From positions 1 to 33,569 of the forward strand of contig CAADGU010000059.1 of assembly GCA_900696625.1 (NCBI GenBank): a stretch of 33,569 nt of DNA, given 5' to 3'. Shown here one piece after another: positions 1-7,225 of this stretch. Below the pieces are notes generated by a model. It was not told where the DNA came from. It searched no databases and saw nothing but the letters and a program-made list of their open reading frames with translations. Position numbers and translations under genes: made by a program. Source of the stretch: an uncultured Chloroflexota bacterium. Its GTDB lineage: Bacteria > Chloroflexota > Anaerolineae > Promineifilales > Promineifilaceae. The first letter of the stretch is position 1. Each line of letters begins with the position of its first letter.

Positions 1-500
1 ACAACAGCGCCGCCACGTTGACCTATTCGACATACCTGGGTTCAACGGAAGCGAACAGCACCAATGTCGTCATGGGGGCGGCGATGGATAGTAATGGGCA
101 GGCGACGGTGATTGGGTATAGCAACGGCCGTTCCTTCCCCACCGCCAACCCTGTACAAAGCCAACTCGCTGAAAGCTTCTGCACCACTTTCGGCTCGCAA
201 CGGCTCTGCTTCGATGCCTTCATCGCCACTTTCTCCCCTACGGGCAGCCTGTCATTTGGCACATATCTAGGCGGAGGCTTTGATGAATTTCCCTATGGCC
301 TGGCCTTGAAAAGCGGCAATATCTTCGTCACCGGCTTGACCAAAGCCGATGATTTTCCCGTCACCAACGACGCTTTCCAACCAGTGAACCAGATCGGGGA
401 TGATGCCTTCATCGTCAAGGTTGGCAGTGGCAGCACTCCACCCCCACCCCCGCCGCCATCTGGCGACCACCTTGTCTATCTGCCAATGATTAAGCGTTAA
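1..500 (+). CDS. SBBP-repeat secreted protein, C-terminal part (5' truncated)
   Basis: The reading frame is already open at the left edge, so the TTG at 18 is not a credible start and the gene begins upstream. The visible ~165 residues hold repeats of the SBBP (seven-bladed propeller-like) type: a YSTYLGG-like strand, a DAFI(A/V) strand and an F(V)TG-(x)-T strand recur at about 50-residue spacing. The repeats end at a run of seven prolines, followed by the terminal tail HLVYLPMIKR. SBBP proteins are typically exported; no enzyme activity is visible. The Pro-rich linker plus YLPMI(K/R) tail matches the tail of the large secreted protein at 7226-11206, so the tail is probably a shared surface or sorting signal (inference). 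A strong hairpin follows the stop codon. Confidence 0.75.
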   Translation, partial: NSAATLTYSTYLGSTEANSTNVVMGAAMDSNGQATVIGYSNGRSFPTANPVQSQLAESFCTTFGSQRLCFDAFIATFSPTGSLSFGTYLGGGFDEFPYGLALKSGNIFVTGLTKADDFPVTNDAFQPVNQIGDDAFIVKVGSGSTPPPPPPPSGDHLVYLPMIKR

Positions 501-513
501 TTTGTAAACACAG

Positions 514-550
514 GGGTTGCTTTGCCGGCTTTACGCCGGCAAAGCAACCC
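514..550. terminator. Perfect 16-bp hairpin between two secreted-protein genes
   Basis: Arms 514-529 and 535-550 are perfectly complementary with a 5-nt loop (530-534). There is no T-tract after it, so it is terminator-like rather than a canonical intrinsic terminator. It covers the TTG at 517 that would open the longest frame of the next gene, which argues for the downstream GTG start at 571. Confidence 0.6.
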
Positions 551-570
551 ACACCATCAGGAGAGTATCC

Positions 571-2541
571 GTGAATGCGCAACTTTCACTTAAATTGCGA
601 CACATTTTATTACTGCTTATTTTACTGGTTAGTGTATTGGGTGTGGGGTCGCGGAGGGTAACGGCCGTTTCCCCCCAAACTCCTACAGCCGAATACACCA
701 TCTTTTTACCCCTCATCCTCAAAAACGGCAGCCCCACCGGCAGCGATGACGAATTCATCTTCACCGCCCTCAGCGATGCCAACATCGTCATCCCCATGGG
801 GCCAGGCATGGATGTTTTTTTACAATCCCAAAAAATATTCCTTTGTGATTTCTTCCAACCTGTGGCGACCCATCCGCTGAATTATGTTCAGGCACAGGCC
901 AATGTCTGGGCATACCTGAACGCGCAAGTGGGAGCGGCCAATATCGCCACCTTCCGCACACTGCCCGAAGCTGCAACGGCCGATACCGCCCAAGCCTTCG
1001 CCGTTGCGGCCATTGCCGACCGCCGGCCCGATGGCGCTTTGACCAGTTTAATGGTGGCCGCCGAAAAAGCTCCCAACAGTCCCATGATTCTGATCAGCGC
1101 CGCTGGCATTCTCAACAACATGAGGATGCCCAACGAAGCGTTGGCCTTTTTAGATCGCGCTCAAACGCTGCCTGGCGAAATGGCTTCACCGCTCTACATC
1201 CCTGGCGAGCAAATCGCAGCCAACAATCGCGGCCATGCCCTGATGGTATTGGGTCGTTGGGCTGAGGCCGAAACTGTATTACGCCCCATTGTCGAAGCTG
1301 AATCTGAGCTGGCCGAAGCCCGCACCAACCTGTCCATCGCCCTGCTATGCCAGGATGAGGATGAAGAAGCGGGTTATGTGTACCGGCTGGGAGAGCGTCG
1401 CAATCTGTATGATCTGGTAGTGGTAGAAGAGACTGGCGGGCGGCTGCCGCTGGATCTCATCTACGACCGTTCGGCGGGGCAAACGTTGGCGCTGCCCGGT
1501 ATTCCTGTGGCGGCAACGGCCGAACAAACAGAGTCCATGATGCCGCGATATGCCGAGATGTTGAACAGTCATACGGAGCGGTATGGACAAACGGCCGTTC
1601 GCATCCACACCCTCACCGATGAGATTCTGCAACGCCAGCCCACCCAACCACTGCTGACCTCGCTGCGCTACGCCAACGTGATTGGAGCGATTACTTCGGC
1701 CGATCAAGAGCCACACATCCAACAATTAGCGCAGGCAGCGGCCGCAGCCGAAGAAGCGTTTGCCGAGATGGTCACGGATCACGAAGACGAATTAGAAGAA
1801 TTGTTTGAACTGTTTGCCACGGGGGGACTGCCGCCGGAACAGTTTTTTCCAGCCTGCCAGGATCTGCTGCGGGGACAGTGGGGATCGAAAAGGCTGGCTT
1901 TACATGCCTATGAGGAGGCTCGCCGCGACCATGCCGCCGCCCTCTACTATGAACAAACAGGGCTGGCCGCCAATCTGGCCGACCCACTGCATCATGAGGT
2001 CGCTTCTTTGATAGCAACGCAGAATGCTGAGGCTGCTTATGGTGATATGATGGGTGCGTATAGTGTTGCCAATGGGGCGACGGCCGCTCTATGGCTGACG
2101 TGTGAAGGCCCGCCTCTTGGGGCTAATGCGGCAGGTGAAGACCCCAATTTCAACGAGGCGGAAAGGTGTTCTCCGTTTGTGCGTGGGGTCAAACTGGGGG
2201 TAAAGGTTGCGGGATTAACCATCAATGTCAACTGCGAACTTATCGAGATAGAAGCGAGCGCTTCGGCGGCCATGGGGCTGTTTGGGCAGGTGACGGTTGA
2301 TTTTCATCAGAACACCGTGACGGCTTTTGTGGGGGCAAAGGCCAAAATCAGCATCGGGGCGGTGGAGCTTTCGGCCAAGGAAGGGCTTTATGTTCGCGCC
2401 AACAAGGGCGGGCTGACGGATGCTGGCATGAAGGTGTCTACGTCTGGTTCGATTACCAATGGCACCATCTCTGGCAAGATTGACGGCCCTGGCTTTGAGT
2501 TTAGTGTGGTTTCGGCTATGGGTTACATTGCCGGTAATTAG
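571..2541 (+). CDS. Secreted TPR-like repeat protein with YLP-type motif near its N-terminus
   Basis: The start is taken at GTG 571 because CAGGAGAG lies just upstream (558-565); a longer frame from TTG 517 would run through a hairpin. The first ~30 residues form a signal peptide: basic start, then a long Leu/Ile/Val stretch. Directly after it comes EYTIFLPLILKN (691-726), which resembles the C-terminal tails of the two other secreted proteins here but sits at the N-terminus. The middle (about residues 145-270) has helical pairs with TPR-like patterns (for example GRWAEAETVLRPIVE), then an acidic helical region (EDELEELFELF). The C-terminal ~130 residues are Gly/Ser/Ala-rich and probably beta-rich. 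No catalytic motif was recognised. The role is unknown; an exported protein-interaction or scaffold role is an inference. Confidence 0.7.
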   Translation: MNAQLSLKLRHILLLLILLVSVLGVGSRRVTAVSPQTPTAEYTIFLPLILKNGSPTGSDDEFIFTALSDANIVIPMGPGMDVFLQSQKIFLCDFFQPVATHPLNYVQAQANVWAYLNAQVGAANIATFRTLPEAATADTAQAFAVAAIADRRPDGALTSLMVAAEKAPNSPMILISAAGILNNMRMPNEALAFLDRAQTLPGEMASPLYIPGEQIAANNRGHALMVLGRWAEAETVLRPIVEAESELAEARTNLSIALLCQDEDEEAGYVYRLGERRNLYDLVVVEETGGRLPLDLIYDRSAGQTLALPGIPVAATAEQTESMMPRYAEMLNSHTERYGQTAVRIHTLTDEILQRQPTQPLLTSLRYANVIGAITSADQEPHIQQLAQAAAAAEEAFAEMVTDHEDELEELFELFATGGLPPEQFFPACQDLLRGQWGSKRLALHAYEEARRDHAAALYYEQTGLAANLADPLHHEVASLIATQNAEAAYGDMMGAYSVANGATAALWLTCEGPPLGANAAGEDPNFNEAERCSPFVRGVKLGVKVAGLTINVNCELIEIEASASAAMGLFGQVTVDFHQNTVTAFVGAKAKISIGAVELSAKEGLYVRANKGGLTDAGMKVSTSGSITNGTISGKIDGPGFEFSVVSAMGYIAGN

Positions 2542-2872
2542 ATGATTCTGGCAGCTATGATGGCAGTGGCAGCGGGGCTGCCGGTGACATTTATTTATGA
2601 CGCTAACACAAACACCGCCGCCAACGGTTATCAAACAGCCGCTTTACTATCATCCGCTTATCTTTAACACTCCTGTTGGGGCGTGGTCTTCTGGGTTCGA
2701 TGTGGCCGGTTTCCCGACCGCGCCCCTGCTGAGGCGTGGTCCACTGCTGTGGCGAGGTCTTCCCCGGTTGTTGTGGTCGGTGTCACCACCGTGCCACAGT
2801 TGTCTGGGCCGGGCGACAGCGGATGGGGTACGGCCGTTATCCCATCACCCTAATCACCTCATCATGGAAGGG
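2542..2872. other. Intergenic region between convergent genes, no gene recognised
   Basis: About 330 bases separate the stop of the secreted TPR-like protein from the terminator hairpins. A 119-codon open frame at 2597-2956 runs across the terminator and lacks family features, so it is not called. Its beginning, however, encodes QTPPP followed by LYYHPLIF (around 2615-2665), which resembles a Pro linker plus YLPLI tail. This may be a frameshifted remnant of the upstream protein's C-terminus. One ACGGCCGT copy lies at 2830. Confidence 0.4.
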
Positions 2873-2907
2873 GTACGGCCGTTACCGTTTGACGGCCGTA
2901 CTTTTTT
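2873..2907 (+). terminator. Intrinsic terminator built from two ACGGCCGT copies
   Basis: Arms GTACGGCCGT (2873-2882) and ACGGCCGTAC (2892-2901) pair perfectly over a 9-nt loop and are followed by six T residues (2902-2907). This is a canonical plus-strand intrinsic terminator, suited to ending transcription of the secreted-protein genes before the convergent sigA. Both stem arms contain the over-represented octamer. Confidence 0.75.
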
Positions 2908-2922
2908 GTGTGGTGGGGAGTG

Positions 2923-2944
2923 GGGCGATTTAGGAAAATCGCCC
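2923..2944 (-). terminator. Hairpin at the 3' end of sigA
   Basis: GGGCGATTT (2923-2931) pairs perfectly with AAATCGCCC (2936-2944) over a 4-nt loop. It touches the last base of the sigA stop codon on the minus strand. No T-tract follows on that strand, so efficiency is uncertain. Confidence 0.5.
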
Positions 2945-4641
2945 TATGACAGGTAGTCGCGCAGGGCTTTGCTGCGGCTGGGGTGGCGCAGTTTGCGCAG
3001 GGCTTTGGCTTCGATCTGGCGGATGCGTTCACGGGTGACGCCAAATTCACGGCCAACTTCTTCCAGCGTATGGTCTTTGCCGTCGTTGAGGCCGAAGCGC
3101 ATTTCCAGCACTTCCCGTTCGCGCTCGCTCAGGTAGCCGAGGACCTGCCGGATTTGCTCGCGGAGCAGTTCTTTGGAGGCGGCGTCTACCGGTTCCAGCG
3201 CGGCTTCGTCGGGGATGAAGTCGCCCATTTCGGTGGCGTCTTCGGAACCAACCGGCGATTCCAGAGACATGGGGTCCATGGAGATACGTTTGATTTCCCG
3301 AATTTTGGAAACGGCCTGCCGCCATTTACGATTAAGAACGGGGTCAATAGGCAGGTCATGGGCAAGGGCGTCTTTGATGGCGAAGGTTTCTTCGGGGGTG
3401 AGGAAGTCGAGTTCCAATGCCAGCTCTTCGTCTGATGGCTCGTGGCCCAGTTGTTGCACCAGATCGCGCTGCATTTTGACGATTTTGTTGATGGTCTCAA
3501 ACATATGGACGGGGATGCGAATGGTGCGGGCCTGGTCGGCGATGGCCCGGCTGACGGCCTGGCGAATCCACCAGGTGGCGTAGGTGCTGAATTTGAAACC
3601 TTTGGTATGGTCAAATTTTTCTACGGCGCGCAGCAGGCCAACGTTACCTTCCTGAACCAGGTCGAGCAGGTGGATGCCGCGCCCCATATACCGTTTAGCT
3701 ACACTGACAACCAGGCGCAGGTTGGCGCCGGTGAGGGCGTTTTTGGCGTCTTCGGCCAGTTCATAAATCATGTATTCGTTGTATTTGAGACCGACTTTGT
3801 CGGCGGAGAGCCATTGGTAGACGGTGGTTTCGTCGGGCAAACGGCCGTCGCGCCGTACAGCCTCTTCTATTTTGCGGGCAATATCGGGGGGGATGAGGTA
3901 GACGGCCGTAAACATGGCAAAACAGGTCTGCGCCAGTTCTGTCCAGGCATCATCCTGGCCCCAAATGCCTTGATTCAGATATTCGCGTAGATAGGAAGTT
4001 TGTTGTTCCTGCCATCCCCGCCGCAGGGTACAGGCCTCGACAACAAGCGGCAGCATTTCCGGTGGCGGCACATGAATGGCGGCGCTGACTTCTTTGGCAG
4101 TCGCTTCATTTTCCCGCAGGCGCGCGTAATTCAACATCATCGCCCGCAAATCCACTTCTTCTTCCGAATCGTCCCCTTCTTCGGCTACTCGTAAACTCAG
4201 GCTTTCCAGGGCTGTGGCGGCAGTCAGTTGGGTAGAGAGCCAGATTTCTTGTTCGGCGGTGAGCAGCGGTACCTGGCCGATTTCTTTAAGATAGGTGTGG
4301 ACGGGGTCATCTTCAACGGCCGTTGCCAGATAATCGCCGGCATCATCGGCCAGTAAATCGTCATCATCCAGATCAAGGAAATTGGCCGGTTCGCCCAGGT
4401 CGTTCAGCACTTCGCCATCGGCATTGACCACACGCACATCCAATTTTTGCAGGCGGGCATACAGCCGGTCGGCCTGATCTTCATCGGCCGTCGCCAGCAA
4501 AGCCTGGACATCTGATTCATTTATTTGACGGGAGCGGCGCGCTTTTTTGACCAGCGCTTCAATATCCAGCGTTTCCTCGCCTTCAAACCCATCTTCTTCT
4601 TCAAAATCATCGTTTTCAAGTTCGGGCGACAACTCACTCAT
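2944..4641 (-). CDS. sigA: Primary RNA polymerase sigma factor (RpoD/SigA)
   Basis: This 565-aa protein directs core RNA polymerase to housekeeping promoters. It has an acidic N-terminal region 1.1-like segment (about residues 1-110), region 1.2 ([16 protein letters not shown], 112-127), and a ~150-residue non-conserved insert. Region 2 (302-372) carries the RpoD-box-like [18 protein letters not shown] and the -10 recognition helix [17 protein letters not shown]. Region 3 spans about 380-465, and region 4 (502-565) has [21 protein letters not shown] for -35 recognition. The presence of regions 1.2 to 4 and the length mark it as group 1. The ATG at 4641 is preceded by AGGAA. It lies 91 bp downstream of dnaG on the same strand, the classical dnaG-rpoD order, so co-transcription is likely; a hairpin repeat lies between them. 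Confidence 0.97.
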   Translation of the reverse strand: MSELSPELENDDFEEEDGFEGEETLDIEALVKKARRSRQINESDVQALLATADEDQADRLYARLQKLDVRVVNADGEVLNDLGEPANFLDLDDDDLLADDAGDYLATAVEDDPVHTYLKEIGQVPLLTAEQEIWLSTQLTAATALESLSLRVAEEGDDSEEEVDLRAMMLNYARLRENEATAKEVSAAIHVPPPEMLPLVVEACTLRRGWQEQQTSYLREYLNQGIWGQDDAWTELAQTCFAMFTAVYLIPPDIARKIEEAVRRDGRLPDETTVYQWLSADKVGLKYNEYMIYELAEDAKNALTGANLRLVVSVAKRYMGRGIHLLDLVQEGNVGLLRAVEKFDHTKGFKFSTYATWWIRQAVSRAIADQARTIRIPVHMFETINKIVKMQRDLVQQLGHEPSDEELALELDFLTPEETFAIKDALAHDLPIDPVLNRKWRQAVSKIREIKRISMDPMSLESPVGSEDATEMGDFIPDEAALEPVDAASKELLREQIRQVLGYLSEREREVLEMRFGLNDGKDHTLEEVGREFGVTRERIRQIEAKALRKLRHPSRSKALRDYLS

Positions 4642-4671
4642 TTTTAGTTCCTGGTCTACGTTTGCTCTTTA

Positions 4672-4720
4672 GAGATTGGAGATTTACGATTTCCTCAATC
4701 TCCAATCTCCAATCTCCAAT
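4672..4720. repeat. GATTGGA-family hairpin repeat between dnaG and sigA
   Basis: GAGATTGGAGATT (4672-4684) pairs perfectly with 4697-4709 over a 12-nt loop. The right side continues as three tandem copies of the heptamer AATCTCC with a CA-type junction. It lies within the presumed dnaG-sigA transcript, so it could stall or process it. Confidence 0.7.
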
Positions 4721-4732
4721 TCCTGATGTATT

Positions 4733-6739
4733 TCAAACTTTGTCGGCTACACGTCGTCGGTTAGCTGCTGTCATCGCGTTGCGGGCTTTGTTTAGCTGCC
4801 AGACCACTAACGGTAGTTCCCGTTTTAACTGCTGGTATATTTCCACTGCTTCGGCGTCATTTTCAATTTGGGCCTCTTTGTAATACTGTTCCACTTCATT
4901 GACCAGTTCGCGGGTTTTCTCCAAACGCCAATCTAACACAGATAACATGAGTTGATCGGCCAGTCGCTCCATTTCCACGTCGGGTGTTTGGGAGAGCGAC
5001 AGGAGGTGCTGTGCCCGTGTGGTAAGCGGCGCTGCTGGAGCAGCGTCCAAAATATCCCACAATTCGTCAATCGTGACAACCGCTGAGTGATTGACGATGC
5101 CGCTTGTTTGTAACCACTGTGGTAATAGTTGCATGATGGCCCGGTCTTCCGGGTTTAGAAAATCTTTTTCGGTCACGGCCGTTTGCCCACATTGCGCCAA
5201 CCGGTCGTTCACCTGCTGCACCAGATAGGGCTGGCGCAAACATTGGCTCAGAAAATGCGCCTGGCGCAGGTCGTTACCTTGAATCTGTTTGCCAGATGGG
5301 TGGAGTACGGCCGTGCCGCCATTCCCCGGTTTGGGGGTAGATTTGGCGGCGGGGGGTGGGGCCGCCGGGCGGGCCGTATCCGGCAGGCGCGTCTGGCGTA
5401 GGGCGCGTTCATCCACGCGCAGCGCCCGCGCCAACTCTTGCCAATAATGGTCGCGCTCAATCGGGTCGGCAATATCTTTGATGAGCGGGATGATTTGTTG
5501 GGCGACGGCCGTTTTTGCCTTGGCATCCCGCATATCCAGGTCTTGTGTCGCCACGCCAATCACATAGGCCACCACCGGCTGAGCCTGGGCCACCAACTGC
5601 GGCCAACGCGCCGGGTCGGCGCGGATTATGCTGTCCGGGTCTTCCCCTGCCGGCAGGGTGACAATGCGAATGTCTGCCTGCAAACGTCCTTCGTGCTGCA
5701 CCAGGCCAAAAGCGTCAAACTTCACTTCCACATCCCGGTCGAGGGTCTGGCGAGCCACTTGCAGGCTGCGCAGCGTGGCCTTGGCGCCGGCGGCGTCGGC
5801 GTCCAGCGCCAGCACAAAGCGTTTGGTATACCGCTTCAACTGTTGCAACTGCGCTTCCGTCAGCGCCGTGCCCATCTGGGCGACGACATTGCGGAAACCG
5901 GCCTGCCATGCCTGAATCACATCCATGTACCCTTCCACAATCACCGCCTGCCGCGCTTCACGAATGTCGCGTTTGCCCATGTCCAGGCCAAAGAGCAGAT
6001 GGCTTTTGTCGAAGACCAGGGTTTGCGGGGAATTGAGGTATTTGGGCAGGCCGTCTTTATCCAGGGTACGGGCGCCGAAGCCAACGGTACGGCCGTCCGC
6101 ATCCCGAATCGGTATCATCAACCGGTTACGAAAACGGTCATAGCGTGACCCTTTTTCTTCATTTTCGGTCAGCAACCCCACCTCAAGTAGCTCCTGGTCG
6201 GTATAACCCTGGGCGTTGAAATGGGTGCGGCAGGCGTCCCAGGAATCAAGAGCGTACCCCAGTTTGAAGGCGGCAATGGTGGCATCGGTGAGGGCACGGC
6301 CCGAAGCCGCTTCGGGTTCGCCGTACACGTAGCGCCGCGCCCCTTCTGCCTGGGGCGCGTGCAGAAATAGCTGGTGGAAATAGTCGGCAGCCGCGCCCAG
6401 TAAATCGGTGAGTTTGTCGGCGTGGGAGCGGCGCTTTTTCTCTTCGGGGGTAAATTCTTGTAGCTGCACGCCCGCCAGCTGCGCCAGATGTTCCAGGGTT
6501 TCTTTGACCTCCCACCCCTGCCGTTTCATCATAAAGGAGAATACGTCACCCCCCTCAGCGCAGGCGCCAAAGCAGCGCCAGGTCTGGGTTTCTGGGAAGA
6601 CAAAAAAGGCGGGGGTGCGGCTGTTGGCGTGGAAGGGGCAAAAGCCAGCGTAATTTCGCCCTGATTTCCGCAGCGTCACGGTCTCAGAGACAATATCTAC
6701 AATATCCAACCGGCTTTTAATTTCCTGCGTGACGTTCAT
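4733..6739 (-). CDS. dnaG: DNA primase DnaG
   Basis: This 668-aa primase synthesises RNA primers at the replication fork. The N-terminal CHC2 zinc finger has C34, H37, C56 and C60; the last pair is spaced C-x3-C (CFGAC) rather than the usual C-x2-C. The catalytic core follows, with the TOPRIM motif VIVEGYMD (E269, D273) and the metal-binding ALDADAAG (D313, D315). The C-terminal ~200 residues (after a Pro/Ala-rich linker near 445-475) correspond to the helicase-interacting domain and are divergent, as is usual. The start at 6739 gives the family-typical N-terminus (QEIKSRLDIVDIVSETV). It precedes sigA on the same strand, the classic macromolecular-synthesis arrangement. A good -10 (TATAAT on the minus strand) lies about 100 bp upstream. 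Confidence 0.97.
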   Translation of the reverse strand: MNVTQEIKSRLDIVDIVSETVTLRKSGRNYAGFCPFHANSRTPAFFVFPETQTWRCFGACAEGGDVFSFMMKRQGWEVKETLEHLAQLAGVQLQEFTPEEKKRRSHADKLTDLLGAAADYFHQLFLHAPQAEGARRYVYGEPEAASGRALTDATIAAFKLGYALDSWDACRTHFNAQGYTDQELLEVGLLTENEEKGSRYDRFRNRLMIPIRDADGRTVGFGARTLDKDGLPKYLNSPQTLVFDKSHLLFGLDMGKRDIREARQAVIVEGYMDVIQAWQAGFRNVVAQMGTALTEAQLQQLKRYTKRFVLALDADAAGAKATLRSLQVARQTLDRDVEVKFDAFGLVQHEGRLQADIRIVTLPAGEDPDSIIRADPARWPQLVAQAQPVVAYVIGVATQDLDMRDAKAKTAVAQQIIPLIKDIADPIERDHYWQELARALRVDERALRQTRLPDTARPAAPPPAAKSTPKPGNGGTAVLHPSGKQIQGNDLRQAHFLSQCLRQPYLVQQVNDRLAQCGQTAVTEKDFLNPEDRAIMQLLPQWLQTSGIVNHSAVVTIDELWDILDAAPAAPLTTRAQHLLSLSQTPDVEMERLADQLMLSVLDWRLEKTRELVNEVEQYYKEAQIENDAEAVEIYQQLKRELPLVVWQLNKARNAMTAANRRRVADKV

Positions 6740-6754
6740 TGGCTGAATTGTAAT

Positions 6755-6824
6755 CCGTGAACCGTAATCCGTGAACCGTAATCCGTCGTTTCACCGATTA
6801 CGGAATACGGGTTACGGGTCACGG
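6755..6824. repeat. CCGTAATCCGTGA-family hairpin in the dnaG 5' leader
   Basis: A left arm of near-tandem CCGTGAACCGTAAT words (6755-6786) faces a right arm of GATTACGG/ACGGGTTACGG words (6793-6824). The 32-nt arms pair with roughly six mismatches. The right end merges into an ACGGCCGT copy (6821-6828). The same word family recurs at 29698-29768. Confidence 0.7.
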
Positions 6825-6841
6825 CCGTCCAAGCAGGCGCG

Positions 6842-6870
6842 ATTATACCCAACTCCCGCTGCACATTCAC
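6842..6870 (-). promoter_or_regulatory. Candidate dnaG-sigA promoter
   Basis: Read on the minus strand there is a perfect TATAAT (6842-6847), preceded at 17 bp by GTGAAT (6865-6870), a weak -35. Transcription would start near 6835 and give a ~95-nt leader containing the CCGTAATC hairpin before the dnaG ATG at 6739. Confidence 0.45.
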
Positions 6871-6967
6871 CGAATTGGGGTGTAAATCTGGCTACATTTA
6901 CGAAGGTTTAACGAAGGGGAGACAGCGAATGGGAGTCCAGAGAGGCCTTATACATCACGTGCCACTT

Positions 6968-7040
6968 TTGAGATTGGGAGATGAGGAGATTGAGAGATTG
7001 GATTCACTTAAATCTCCAATCTCCAATCTCCGATCTCCAA
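6968..7040. repeat. GATTGGA-family imperfect hairpin repeat
   Basis: A left half of TTGAGATTGGGAGATGAGG-type words (from 6968) and a right half of tandem AATCTCC words (7010-7039) form an imperfect stem with small indels. It lies in the non-coding gap between dnaG and the large secreted-protein gene (6740-7225). Apart from this and the neighbouring repeats, I see no gene in that gap. Confidence 0.65.
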
Positions 7041-7098
7041 ATTCCAGCTGCCTATGTAATTAAATTTCGATTCTTTGGGAACTTAGGGGGTTGACAGG

Positions 7099-7118
7099 CC
7101 CCTTCGACAAGCTCAGGG
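7099..7118. repeat. CCTTCGACAAGCTCAGG dispersed motif
   Basis: The 20-bp block CCCCTTCGACAAGCTCAGGG matches, from memory, a short sequence often met between genes in environmental bacterial assemblies. Only one copy is seen in this window, so its repeat status rests on that recollection. Confidence 0.4.
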
Positions 7119-7124
7119 CAGGCT

Positions 7125-7186
7125 GTGATGCGTGACGAGTGATGCGTGACCAGAGAGACCACACATCACTCATCACATGTCACGCT
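7125..7186. repeat. GTGATGCGTGAC-family hairpin repeat
   Basis: Two copies of GTGATGCGTGAC (from 7125 and from 7139) face complementary words CATCACTCATCACATGTCACGC (in part 7164-7185) across a short purine-rich loop. The same family occurs in larger form at 11357-11455, so one copy lies on each side of the large secreted-protein gene. Confidence 0.65.
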
Positions 7187-7225
7187 GAACCCCATGAAAT
7201 CCTGTAGAGCCTAAATTTCCTTTCC

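Noticed and set aside
2597..2956. 119-codon plus-strand open frame after the TPR-like gene
   Set aside because: It runs across a strong terminator and into the sigA end, and has low-complexity Pro/Trp/Arg composition with no family pattern.
5438..6148. 236-codon plus-strand frame
   Set aside because: It is opposite the dnaG catalytic core, with no recognisable domain.
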